The position numbers were made by a program, and so were the translations under genes. 35,673 nt of DNA, taken from assembly GCA_001468855.1 (NCBI GenBank), contig LDIV01000001.1, forward strand, positions 424,993-460,665. Direction: 5' to 3'. The DNA comes from a candidate division TM6 bacterium UASB124. Lineage in GTDB: Bacteria > Dependentiae > Babeliae > Babeliales > RVW-14. The notes beneath the pieces were generated by a model. The model was not told where the DNA came from. It saw only the letters and a program-made list of their open reading frames with translations, and ran no database searches. This document shows, in pieces, positions 25,934 through 35,673 of this stretch; within the stretch, counting starts at the first letter, position 1; each line of letters starts with the position of its first letter.

Positions 25934-27354
25934 GCTTTTTTTGTTTTCCAACAAGTTATAAATGTCACCAAAACCATAGCAAAAAGACTCAATAGAAACC
26001 CAGGAATCATTGATGGAATTGTTGTATTATATCGTGGCCACAAACCTGCGGTTATGCCACCAACAATAATACTTGCTAGTGCTCCATATCTGTTAACAAG
26101 CTGACAATGCAAAGACATTAAAACAAGCGGGCCGAAAGAACATCCTAACCCTGCCCAAGCATAATATACAAGTTCGTAAATTGTTTTTTCACGATTATTG
26201 AGAGCATAGAACATTGCAAGACCACAAATAACAAAAACGCTCACGCGGGAAAAACATTGAACACGATAACGGGCCATTGAAACATTCTTTTCATTAATAA
26301 TACGTTTATAAAAATCTTCAGCCAAAATTGAAACCGAAACCAAAATTTGAGCCCCAATAACATTAACTGCTGAAGCTAGAATGGCACATAAAATAATACC
26401 TGCAAAAAATGGTTTAAAGAGCTGCTTGGCCATTGTAACAAAAAGTAGCTCGCTATTTTCCAATCCTGCCGGAAAAAATGCTATGCCGATGAGTCCAACA
26501 CAAATAGCAGCAGTAAGCGTTATGGTTTGCCACGCCAAGCCAACACGCTGGGCCTTTTGAATATCATTAACATCTTTGATGCCCATAAATTTGGTAACGA
26601 TGTGAGGTTGTCCAAAATACCCAAGTCCCCAACCAACGGCAAGCATAATTGTACTTGCAATGTTAGACCATGTTTGAGGAAAAAAGCTCAGTGACACGTG
26701 TTGATCTTGCGCAGCCTTAATAATATGCTGAACACCTCCAATATCCAAAAAGGCAACAGTCGGCACCAATAAAATCATTCCAAGCAAAAAAATCCCCTGA
26801 AAAAAATCAACCCACGCAATTGATAAATATCCACCAAGTAAAATATAAAAAACAATAAAAGCACCAAGATAAATCCCAGTTGAATAACTCAAGTAAAAAA
26901 TTGATTCAAATAAATACCCAAGAGCAACAAAGTTAGCAGCAATATAAAATGTGAAAAATATCAAGCAAAAAAGAGCACTCACAACACGTAACATTCCTGT
27001 ATTATCTCTAAACTTTTGTTCAAAAAATGATGACAGTGTCAAACTATGAAATCGCTCAGTAAGTTTTCGTAATTTAGGCGCAACAAATTTCCAATTCAAA
27101 AACATAAAAAGAACAAGCCCCACCGCAGTCCAAGCTTCACTAAGCCCTCGACTATATACCGCAGCGGGAAACCCCATGAACAACCAACCGCTCATGTCAC
27201 TTGCATGGGCAGCCAAAGCTGTAATCCAATAATTAAGTGATCGAGATCCTAAAATAAAATCGGCTGTTTTTTTACTTTGTCTATATGCAAAAAATCCTAT
27301 CATGCCAAGAATAGTAAAATACACACCAAATGCGACAATAATTTCCATGTTCAT
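25930..27354 (-). CDS. putP: Sodium/solute symporter, PutP-like (probable sodium/proline symporter)
   Basis: This 474-residue multi-span inner-membrane protein of the SSS family has about 12-13 hydrophobic segments. The region LAAHASDMSGWLFMGFPAA at residues 48-66 matches the PutP sodium/proline site, with D53 in the position of E. coli D55. AWVDFFQGIFLL and GWGLGYFGQPHIVTKFMGIK are further PutP-type blocks. Proline is the most likely substrate, but the family also moves other solutes. The 80 nt between it and glmS upstream shows no clear terminator or promoter. Confidence 0.88.
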   Translation of the reverse strand: MNMEIIVAFGVYFTILGMIGFFAYRQSKKTADFILGSRSLNYWITALAAHASDMSGWLFMGFPAAVYSRGLSEAWTAVGLVLFMFLNWKFVAPKLRKLTERFHSLTLSSFFEQKFRDNTGMLRVVSALFCLIFFTFYIAANFVALGYLFESIFYLSYSTGIYLGAFIVFYILLGGYLSIAWVDFFQGIFLLGMILLVPTVAFLDIGGVQHIIKAAQDQHVSLSFFPQTWSNIASTIMLAVGWGLGYFGQPHIVTKFMGIKDVNDIQKAQRVGLAWQTITLTAAICVGLIGIAFFPAGLENSELLFVTMAKQLFKPFFAGIILCAILASAVNVIGAQILVSVSILAEDFYKRIINEKNVSMARYRVQCFSRVSVFVICGLAMFYALNNREKTIYELVYYAWAGLGCSFGPLVLMSLHCQLVNRYGALASIIVGGITAGLWPRYNTTIPSMIPGFLLSLFAMVLVTFITCWKTKKA

Positions 27355-27434
27355 AAAATAAATCCTGGTATTAAATAAACAAATGACGGATCAAGTTTAA
27401 CGAGAGTATATAACCAATGCAAGGAATCAGAATT

Positions 27435-29351
27435 TTATTCCAAAGCCATCGATTTTGAATGATGACGCGGTTTATCTATGGGTTGGCCAAGTTGCCGAGA
27501 AATCTGATAAATAAAGAATTGCATAAGCCCGGTCATTGCAAGTGGAGCCAATAAAGGCGTAACATGTGGTAAAAACAAAGAATGATCAGCAATCTTTGCT
27601 AATTCATGTTGCCCCTCAAAAGCAATTGCAAGCACCAGCCCTTTATGAGCTTTTACTTCTTTAGCATTGATCAATAGCTTTTGATAAATAAGATCATCTA
27701 ATGACGAGAAAACAACAACAGGCACCGCATCATTAATAATTTCAGCAGGGCCATGTTTTACCTCACCGGCAGCAATTCCATGAGCAAATAGATGCGCAAT
27801 CTCTTTGAGTTTGAGTGCCGCTTCCTTGGCAAATGGATACATCATATGCCGCCCCATAAAAATAAAACGGTCAAATTTGGCATAAAACGGTGCGAGATCT
27901 TTGATAATTGCAAACTTGTGAATATCTATAGCTGCCTCCAAAATTTCTGATGCAACAAACAGATATTCTTCAGATTCATTCATTTGTTCAAGTGTAATAT
28001 TCCCTCGTTCAAGTGCGATACGGTTGGCAAGCCAATACAATGTCGCAATTTGTGTAGAAAAAGCTTTTGTTGATGATCCGGCTATTTCAGGCCCTGCTTG
28101 CATAGGCAAAAAACCGCTTGCCTCTCTTACCATAGTGCTTGAGGCAACATTTGTTAAAACAACACTATGATGCTCAAACGAATTTATAAGACGCAATGCG
28201 TCAAGCGTATCAGGAGTTTCTCCTGATTGTGAAATCATGATATATATGCTGTTTGGCTCAGCAAAGAAGGGCATATAGCAAAATTCTGACGATACATAAA
28301 CTTGCGTTGGAATGTTACAAATAGTTTCAAAAAAGAACCGTGCAATACTTGCAGCATTCCATGATGTACCAGCTGCAATCAAATTAATACGGTCAAGATT
28401 TACAATTTTTTCTGTAGGCAATCCAATTTGTCGCCAAATGGAATCATTGTATCCGGTAACAATCTGATTTGTACGCAAAGGCGATATGTGATCGTCAATA
28501 GTTGTATCTGCCTGATTACCAATAACCTTGCAGAAATTAATAGTACGGTTGATGGATCTTTTTTGCTCGTAGATCTCTTTCAGCAAATAATGCTCGAAAC
28601 CTTCCTTATCAATATTTATGTATGTTGGGTCGATTTCTTGAATGTAATAAGGAACCAGCCTACCATCAAAACCATATAATTCAATGCTGTCTTTACCAAT
28701 AAATGCAAAAGTCTCATCGGGCATAAAAACAACATTTTTCGTTTTTTCGGAAAAGGCAACAAGATCTGATGATACAAACATTTCATCATTACCAACGCCA
28801 ATATTCATTGGTGAACGATGCCTAAGGACAATCAATTTATCTGGATATTGTTCAAGCAAGAAAACAAAAGCATAAGCACCCTTGATTCGCTTTACTAACT
28901 CAAGCAGTGCTTTTTGTATGTTTTTATGTTGATCAAGTAACGAGCTAAAGATATGAGCGACAACTTCTGTATCTGTTGTTGAATTAAAATCATGGCCTTG
29001 TTCGATTAATTGTTTTCGCAACTCTTCGTATTCTTCGATAATGCCATTATGAACTACGGCAATACTTTTTTTACAATTAAAATGAGGATGCGCATTACGC
29101 TGATCTACAACACCATGAGTAGCCCAACGAGTATGAGCCATACCAATGTTACCATCAAATTTTGTTGCATCAATCAACCGTTTTATTGGATCAACGCCAC
29201 CAGCCTCTTTGTGATAACTGAGGTGATTATGCTTGGCATCTATACAAACAAAACCAGCAGAATCATATTCACGATATTCAAGTCGTGAAAGACCTTTAAG
29301 AATATTATGACGGCAATAACCACTGCCGACGTATGCTATAATTCCACACAT
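27435..29351 (-). CDS. glmS: Glutamine-fructose-6-phosphate aminotransferase
   Basis: This 638-residue enzyme makes glucosamine-6-phosphate for peptidoglycan and LPS. The N-terminal glutaminase starts with the Cys2 nucleophile (MCGIIAYVG) and has TRWATHG, NAHPH, NGIIEEYEEL and STTDTE. Two SIS domains follow (AAGTSWNAASIARFF and ISQSGETPDTLDAL; later GRHMMYPFAKEAALKLKEI and GEVKHGPAEII). The C-terminus ends KPRHHSKSMALE, the family's sugar-isomerase tail. One oddity is YREYDSAGF: the nearly invariant Gly of YRGYDSAG is Glu28. It is about 30 residues longer than E. coli GlmS. It follows rpsI by 66 nt. Confidence 0.96.
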   Translation of the reverse strand: MCGIIAYVGSGYCRHNILKGLSRLEYREYDSAGFVCIDAKHNHLSYHKEAGGVDPIKRLIDATKFDGNIGMAHTRWATHGVVDQRNAHPHFNCKKSIAVVHNGIIEEYEELRKQLIEQGHDFNSTTDTEVVAHIFSSLLDQHKNIQKALLELVKRIKGAYAFVFLLEQYPDKLIVLRHRSPMNIGVGNDEMFVSSDLVAFSEKTKNVVFMPDETFAFIGKDSIELYGFDGRLVPYYIQEIDPTYINIDKEGFEHYLLKEIYEQKRSINRTINFCKVIGNQADTTIDDHISPLRTNQIVTGYNDSIWRQIGLPTEKIVNLDRINLIAAGTSWNAASIARFFFETICNIPTQVYVSSEFCYMPFFAEPNSIYIMISQSGETPDTLDALRLINSFEHHSVVLTNVASSTMVREASGFLPMQAGPEIAGSSTKAFSTQIATLYWLANRIALERGNITLEQMNESEEYLFVASEILEAAIDIHKFAIIKDLAPFYAKFDRFIFMGRHMMYPFAKEAALKLKEIAHLFAHGIAAGEVKHGPAEIINDAVPVVVFSSLDDLIYQKLLINAKEVKAHKGLVLAIAFEGQHELAKIADHSLFLPHVTPLLAPLAMTGLMQFFIYQISRQLGQPIDKPRHHSKSMALE

Positions 29352-29417
29352 CTACTTTTTACGATAACATTAGTAATCGCACTCGAACTGGTTGAAAATA
29401 ATAACAGAAAAACGTGT

Positions 29418-29816
29418 TTAACGTTTGACGAATTGGAAGCGTCTACGAGCTCCTTTTTGTCCATATTTTTTACGCTCTTTAACACGTGAGTCAACAGTCA
29501 ATAGATCATGTTGACGCAATGTCTTTTTTAGCGATTCATTTAAAGACAAAAGAGCACGGGCAATACCCAATTTGATAGCACCTGCTTGACCAACCATACC
29601 ACCGCCAACAACGCTTATTTTGGCATCACAAGTCTTGTCCATACCGCATACTTTGAGTGGAAAAATTGCAGCACTGCGAGTAAGTGGTGTATCAAAATAC
29701 TCTTTGTAATTCTTGCCGTTAACGATAACTTTACCGGTACCTGGTTTGAGCCATACACGTGCAATAGAGGATTTGCGTCTGCCAACTCCGTGATTGGTGG
29801 ATGTTGCTTTATTCAT
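29418..29816 (-). CDS. rpsI: 30S ribosomal protein S9
   Basis: This 132-residue S9 has GRRKSSIARVWLKPGTG near the start, GGGMVGQAGAIKLGIARALL in the middle, and the basic RVKERKKYGQKGARRRFQFVKR tail that reaches the P-site tRNA. I chose the ATG at 29816, preceded by AAAGG. The frame stays open 43 codons further upstream, but that part does not look like S9. In most bacteria rplM (L13) directly precedes rpsI; here a leader and then tRNA-Thr lie upstream instead. Confidence 0.96.
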   Translation of the reverse strand: MNKATSTNHGVGRRKSSIARVWLKPGTGKVIVNGKNYKEYFDTPLTRSAAIFPLKVCGMDKTCDAKISVVGGGMVGQAGAIKLGIARALLSLNESLKKTLRQHDLLTVDSRVKERKKYGQKGARRRFQFVKR

Positions 29817-29836
29817 AAAACCTTTAAACCTAAAAT

Positions 29837-29914
29837 GTTCGAGCCTTTCCTTTGGCCCAGGTCGAACAAATGAGACATTACCGTTCATCGAGAGCCAAGA
29901 GAACCAAATGAACG
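29837..29914 (-). promoter_or_regulatory. Structured rpsI leader (two hairpins)
   Basis: On the minus strand two stems lie between the promoter candidate and rpsI: CGTTCAT with ATGAACG (29882-29914), and GTTCGA with TCGAAC plus an inner GCC/GGC (29837-29867). They would sit in the 5' untranslated region and could serve S9 feedback control. This is inference from base pairing alone. Confidence 0.35.
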
Positions 29915-29953
29915 AACCATTAAGCATATTAATATCAAATTTCACATAAAAAC

Positions 29954-29982
29954 AGCTTACAAAAGAGTCACTTATTTGTCAA
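29954..29982 (-). promoter_or_regulatory. Candidate promoter for rpsI-glmS
   Basis: A consensus TTGACA on the minus strand is followed by 17 nt and TAAGCT. It would give a leader of about 130 nt before rpsI. Confidence 0.5.
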
Positions 29983-30054
29983 AAAACGAAGGGGGATTTG
30001 CTTTAATTTATGGTATTTGAGCTCGAGGTACTCAAGTAGAAAATATGTAAAAAC

Positions 30055-30129
<75 letters not shown>

Positions 30130-30135
30130 GACTTT

Positions 30136-30480
30136 TTATTGCTCAAAGGCTTCCTGGCACACAATGCATCGCGCTGCATAAGGAAAATTTTCAAGTCTTT
30201 TTTCAGATATTGGTTCACCACAATCTATACAAATGCCATATTCACCTCGTTCAATACGCGCAAGAGCATCAACCATCAAGTGCAATTCATCAATTTCCGT
30301 GCGCTGTAATGAACTTTGGAGATTCTCCATAGACAATGACTGTACCTCATCAGCCGTATCCTGAACAACGCCATCAGTAAGCTTTTCATGTGTTTGCTTG
30401 GACAATTGACTTTCTATATCGTTTTTTCGTTTCAACAAGTTGTTTTTAATTTTTGCTATTAATTCAGCTCTCTGTTTCAC
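30136..30480 (-). CDS. DksA/TraR-family zinc-finger protein
   Basis: This 114-residue protein has a long N-terminal coiled coil and a C-terminal four-cysteine zinc finger (C84, C87, C105, C108, in GICIDCGEPI and CIVCQ). Family members insert the coiled-coil tip into the RNA polymerase secondary channel; DksA acts with ppGpp in the stringent response. The tip here reads DTADEV (residues 41-46), close to the DxxDxA motif of DksA but with Val as the last residue, and the protein is shorter than DksA (151). The start is GTG, overlapping the tadA stop by one base (TAGTG), so the two are coupled. Confidence 0.9.
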   Translation of the reverse strand: MKQRAELIAKIKNNLLKRKNDIESQLSKQTHEKLTDGVVQDTADEVQSLSMENLQSSLQRTEIDELHLMVDALARIERGEYGICIDCGEPISEKRLENFPYAARCIVCQEAFEQ

Positions 30481-30947
30481 TATTTTCCTTTCTCTTTTTC
30501 ACGTCTTACCTTTTTAAAAAAGGCTTGTAAAAGAGCAATACTTTCTTCCGCTTTAACACCACCCTCTATGCTCAGCCCTTGAGTATACCGGGGGGGTGGC
30601 CCGTCACTCAGCTTGCAACCAAACAAATTTGACTGCGCCCCAAAAATAACACCTTTAATACGTGAAAGCTGAATAAGCCCTAAGCACATCAAACAAGGCT
30701 CAAGAGTAACATATATCCAGCATCCATTCAATCTCCAGCCCCCCATTTTTTTACAAGCTTTTTTGATCGCCAAAACTTCTGCATGAGCAATCTGACAGTC
30801 ATGTTGTTCAATGGCATTGTGCGCACGAGCAAGAACAGTTCCTTCCGAACTCACAACAATAGCGCCAACAGGAACCTCTCCTTTTCTAAGCGCAACATTG
30901 GCTTGTCTAAGAGCCTTTTGCATAAAATGTTCTTTTTTTACGTCCAT
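30480..30947 (-). CDS. tadA: tRNA-specific adenosine deaminase
   Basis: This 155-residue zinc deaminase converts A34 to inosine in tRNA-Arg(ACG). The active site is clear: HAE at 55-57 with the catalytic Glu, and PCLMC at 84-88 providing the two zinc cysteines after TLE. VPVGAIVV at about 25-32 and GGWRLN before the second motif are typical. AAAGG lies 4-5 nt before the ATG. A non-tRNA nucleotide deaminase is possible but less likely given the PC-x-MC pattern and length. Confidence 0.9.
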   Translation of the reverse strand: MDVKKEHFMQKALRQANVALRKGEVPVGAIVVSSEGTVLARAHNAIEQHDCQIAHAEVLAIKKACKKMGGWRLNGCWIYVTLEPCLMCLGLIQLSRIKGVIFGAQSNLFGCKLSDGPPPRYTQGLSIEGGVKAEESIALLQAFFKKVRREKEKGK

Positions 30948-30968
30948 TGTACCTTTATTACAAGTATT

Positions 30969-30997
30969 TTGCCGCTATGCATAAGCTTTGTTATACT
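30969..30997 (+). promoter_or_regulatory. Sigma70-type promoter for gyrB
   Basis: TTGCCG, 17 nt, then TATACT on the plus strand, in the divergent gap between tadA and gyrB. It leaves a 5' leader of about 110 nt in which I see no clear structure. Confidence 0.55.
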
Positions 30998-31070
30998 GAT
31001 TTTATAAAAAGTTCCCTTTACAATGTTGGTTATATTACACTAAATCGTCTTCTTGGTGAAAGTTTTTTAA

Positions 31071-33557
<2,487 letters not shown>

Positions 33558-33575
33558 ATAACCATAGGAATGAGA

Positions 33576-33617
33576 AAAATAAAGGGCGTTGTATTTCAAC
33601 GACGTCCTTTATTTTTT
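33576..33617. terminator. Bidirectional terminator between gyrB and the ankyrin-like genes
   Basis: An imperfect inverted repeat: ATAAAGG (33579-33585) pairs with CCTTTAT (33606-33612), and CGTTG pairs with CAACG around a TATTT loop. It is followed by TTTTTT on the plus strand and preceded by an A-rich stretch, so it can stop both gyrB and the convergent operon. Confidence 0.8.
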
Positions 33618-34308
33618 AAAGCAATGGGCAATTTAGATTCTCTAGAAATTGTGCGATATCCTTATAACCAGACTTACAAGCCTCAATGGCCGCTTTCTGA
33701 ATAAGTTCTGCATTTAATCTCAAACTTATCGCTGAATTTTTTAAAAGCACCTCTAATGTTTGAATTTTATCTTTTTGTATTGTTAGGGGATTAGCTAATT
33801 TTATTTGTTCCGACTTGGTTACCACGAGGAAAAGTGTATGCAATGCAACATAATTTCCAAACTGCTGGTCATTATCAAATAGTTGTTTTCTTATACCCTC
33901 ATGATCAAGAAGCTTACTAACAATCATAACAAAACCACGTTGAGCAGCCTGCCATAAAGCATTGCTTGTAGCATAAACACCATGATGAGTTATTTTTTCG
34001 CACAGTGTTTTGTTATTTAGAATAAATTGAATGATATCTGGCCTATTGAACTCTGCAGCAAGTTTAAAAACCTCATTAACCGAATATTCAGACAAATTAT
34101 GTATGAGATTGATATGAAATTCTGTATTAAATTTAATTGAAAGACAAATAAATTCACGTAGTTGCGCTTCAGGAGATTTAAGCGCCAAAAGATCTTCTTC
34201 AAAAAATTGGGCAAGCGAAGGTTTACCCATAGGATACATTGAGACAGACAAAAACAACCATACTACCAATATCACAATACTTTTTGCATAATTCATAACA
34301 ACTTTCAA
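33616..34308 (-). CDS. Secreted ankyrin-like repeat protein
   Basis: This 230-residue protein has an N-terminal signal-like stretch at about residues 8-25 and a helical body with ankyrin-type pairs. The parts are VNEVFKLAAEFNRPDIIQFILNN, then NALWQAAQRGFVMIVSKLLDH, and finally KAAIEACKSGYKDIAQFLENL. The repeats are weak and incomplete, so the fold call is by pattern only. Exported ankyrin proteins are common in intracellular bacteria and can reach the host cell. Its start overlaps the stop of the upstream gene by 4 nt (ATGA). A C-terminal secretion signal is not evident. Confidence 0.7.
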   Translation of the reverse strand: MKVVMNYAKSIVILVVWLFLSVSMYPMGKPSLAQFFEEDLLALKSPEAQLREFICLSIKFNTEFHINLIHNLSEYSVNEVFKLAAEFNRPDIIQFILNNKTLCEKITHHGVYATSNALWQAAQRGFVMIVSKLLDHEGIRKQLFDNDQQFGNYVALHTLFLVVTKSEQIKLANPLTIQKDKIQTLEVLLKNSAISLRLNAELIQKAAIEACKSGYKDIAQFLENLNCPLL

Positions 34309-34799
34309 TTTTTAAGTTTATTAGCAAGAATCGTCTTCAATAGACTAATAAGATACGGCGGCCAATCTTTTTGTGCAATATGTATAATGCTTTCAATATC
34401 ATTCGCTAAAAACTTTGCACATATTAAATCCTCTTTAAGTAACATCTCCGCAGCATTGTAATGGTGACTTTTAACTGCATAAACAAGTGCTGCATAAGCA
34501 CTTTTTGCATTTATAAGTTTTTTTGCAATAGCATAGCCTAAGATCAATGCTAAGATATCATTTAAACCTCCACCCACGACAACTATCAGCGCATCATTTA
34601 TATCAAATTCCCATTCTGACTGATTTTGTTCGTTGATATACCCATTAAAAATATTTTTTATTATTTCAGTTTTTTTTGTGTGTATAGCATCCCAAAAAGT
34701 AGTGCGTATCTCTGATTGATCAAATTTATTCATTGAACAGAGAAAAAGCGGTAATACCCCAATAATGCTCAGAAGAAGAAATGCTTTTTTAATTTTCAT
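34305..34799 (-). CDS. Secreted small ankyrin-like protein
   Basis: This 164-residue protein has a clear signal peptide (MKIKKAFLLLSIIGVLPLFL, with Cys22 close by). The body has ankyrin-like helical pairs: TTFWDAIHTKKTEIIKNIFN and AYAALVYAVKSHHYNAAEMLL. It could be a lipoprotein if C21/C22 is acylated, but the lipobox is poor. AAGGAAG lies 3 nt before the ATG. It is the first gene of a two-gene operon with the larger ankyrin-like gene, and probably a divergent duplicate. Confidence 0.7.
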   Translation of the reverse strand: MKIKKAFLLLSIIGVLPLFLCSMNKFDQSEIRTTFWDAIHTKKTEIIKNIFNGYINEQNQSEWEFDINDALIVVVGGGLNDILALILGYAIAKKLINAKSAYAALVYAVKSHHYNAAEMLLKEDLICAKFLANDIESIIHIAQKDWPPYLISLLKTILANKLKN

Positions 34800-34927
34800 A
34801 AACTTCCTTCACATAAATCATACCGAATTAAATTATTTTGAGCTAACATGACACTACCATGTTTGAACAAGATATATGAACACTATGGTAAAAGATTGTA
34901 TGCATCAACGAGCACACTAATAATCTT

Positions 34928-34933
34928 ATTATA
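34928..34933 (-). promoter_or_regulatory. Possible -10 box for the ankyrin-like operon
   Basis: A perfect TATAAT on the minus strand, about 130 nt upstream of 34799. The -35 (TTAGGC at 18 nt) is weak. A second candidate (TATGAT at 34817-34822) is closer to the start. The rest of 34800-35016 shows nothing else I can name. Confidence 0.3.
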
Positions 34934-35016
34934 CGGGAGTTATTAAGAAGAGCCTAAGATTCTTTGGTTTGGTGAATTTTTTTACATTGTGTTTCGTTTG
35001 AGCATCACTATCAGTA

Positions 35017-35646
35017 ATGAAAATTTCTTCACAGAACAACCCCACCTTATCAGTAACAATAGAGGGTCACTGCACAAGTGACAGTGATAGCAAAGAAGTA
35101 CTTATACCATATTCAAGTTATAGCTATCATAACATCTATAGTGTTGCCTTTACTCAAGGGTTCAGAGAATCTATGGAAGCTGAACGCTATTAAATATTGA
35201 TGAAACCACAAAACAAGCCTGTTTTATGGTTTTGATGGTCATGGAGGAAAACAATACTCAACATACTTACAATCATGTTTACCCTATATATTGGGTAAAA
35301 AATTAAAAAGCATTAGACGATCTGAGTATGAAAAAGCTATATCAGAAACGTTCAAAAACATTAATGACATGATGTTATTGAATCAAACCATACAGATAAC
35401 AGAAGAATCAACAGCGCTCATTGCATTTATCAAAAATGATATTCTATGGATAGCAAATATTGGAGATTGCCGAGCTGTTATGTGGTCGAACAACACCGCT
35501 CTTCAACCGTCAAAGGAGATCCAGAAGAATTCAAACGAATTTCACAATTAGAAGGAACCCTTACTACAGGACTTACGCAATATAGGCAAAGTTATCCTCT
35601 GATGCTGGCTTTGAAGAGCCACGTAACTGTTGTTTTACGTCCCTGA
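35017..35646 (+). pseudogene. PP2C-type serine/threonine phosphatase, decayed
   Basis: Pieces of a PP2C (PPM) phosphatase appear in order but in different frames. An ATG at 35017 opens 59 codons ending FTQGFRESMEAERY and a TAA at 35191. The reading then shifts to NIDETTKQACF, then to FYGFDGHGGKQYSTYL near 35222, the metal-binding GxDGHGG signature. That frame runs on to STALIAFIKNDILWIANIGD, the family's GSTA and ANvGDSR blocks. Near 35510 it moves again to KGDPEEFKRISQLEG. At least three frame changes exist and the usual second half, with the last aspartates, is missing or cut by the window end. PP2C removes phosphates from Ser/Thr; secreted versions occur in intracellular pathogens. The family is clear, the pseudogene state very likely. 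Confidence 0.75.
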
Positions 35647-35673
35647 GATAATTTATGACATGTTCAACACACG

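Noticed and set aside
29817..29945. 43-codon in-frame extension upstream of rpsI
   Set aside because: It does not resemble S9 or L13; the ATG at 29816 has its own ribosome binding site and matches the family start.
35291..35551. Possible intact small gene at the right end
   Set aside because: It starts at a TTG inside a PP2C pseudogene and lacks the DGHGG motif, which is in the same frame just upstream.

Overview
The window looks like a low-GC, Gram-negative-type bacterial chromosome segment packed with housekeeping genes. LPS/outer-membrane genes (LptE-like lipoprotein, KdsB), strongly diverged core proteins, secreted ankyrin-like proteins and transposase debris suggest a host-associated lineage. 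My best inference is Candidatus Dependentiae (TM6) or a similar protist-associated bacterium. No 16S gene is present, so this is not proven.

Region 1 (1-17.8 kb, minus strand). Read in transcription order, this is one long information-processing block: tRNA-Tyr, tRNA-Gly, tRNA-Thr(UGU), tRNA-Thr(GGU), rpmG, tRNA-Trp, secE, nusG, rplK, rplA, rplJ, rplL, rpoB, rpoC, tRNA-Val, rpsO, pnp, rph, an lptE-like lipoprotein, a holA-like gene and a small Fis-type HTH gene. It ends at the debris of an IS982-type transposase at the left edge. The tRNA-Tyr/Gly/Thr order resembles the E. coli tufB locus, but no tuf gene is present. RNA synthesis, ribosomal stalk proteins and two phosphorolytic RNases (PNPase, RNase PH) are therefore neighbours.

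Region 2 (17.9-19.4 kb, minus). A three-gene operon: a NYN-domain nuclease, TsaE (tRNA t6A modification) and a tiny membrane protein.

Region 3 (19.4-25.9 kb). An isolated atpG (plus) converges on and overlaps murA (minus). MurA carries Asp in place of the catalytic-loop Cys, which predicts fosfomycin insensitivity. kdsB diverges from murA. An unrecognised membrane protein, tdk and radA follow on the plus strand.

Region 4 (25.9-30.95 kb, minus). A PutP-like sodium/solute symporter, glmS, rpsI (without rplM), tRNA-Thr(CGU), a DksA/TraR-like zinc protein and tadA.

Region 5 (30.95-35.67 kb). gyrB (plus) with a recognisable promoter and a bidirectional terminator; two overlapping minus-strand genes for secreted ankyrin-like proteins; and a decayed PP2C-type phosphatase pseudogene at the right edge.

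I found no CRISPR array, defence island, prophage or recognisable new multi-gene system. The most interesting signals are the cysteine-rich insertion in RpoB, the MurA Cys-to-Asp change, the altered L7/L12 and GlmS motifs, the orphan atpG, and the secreted ankyrin pair next to a dead phosphatase.
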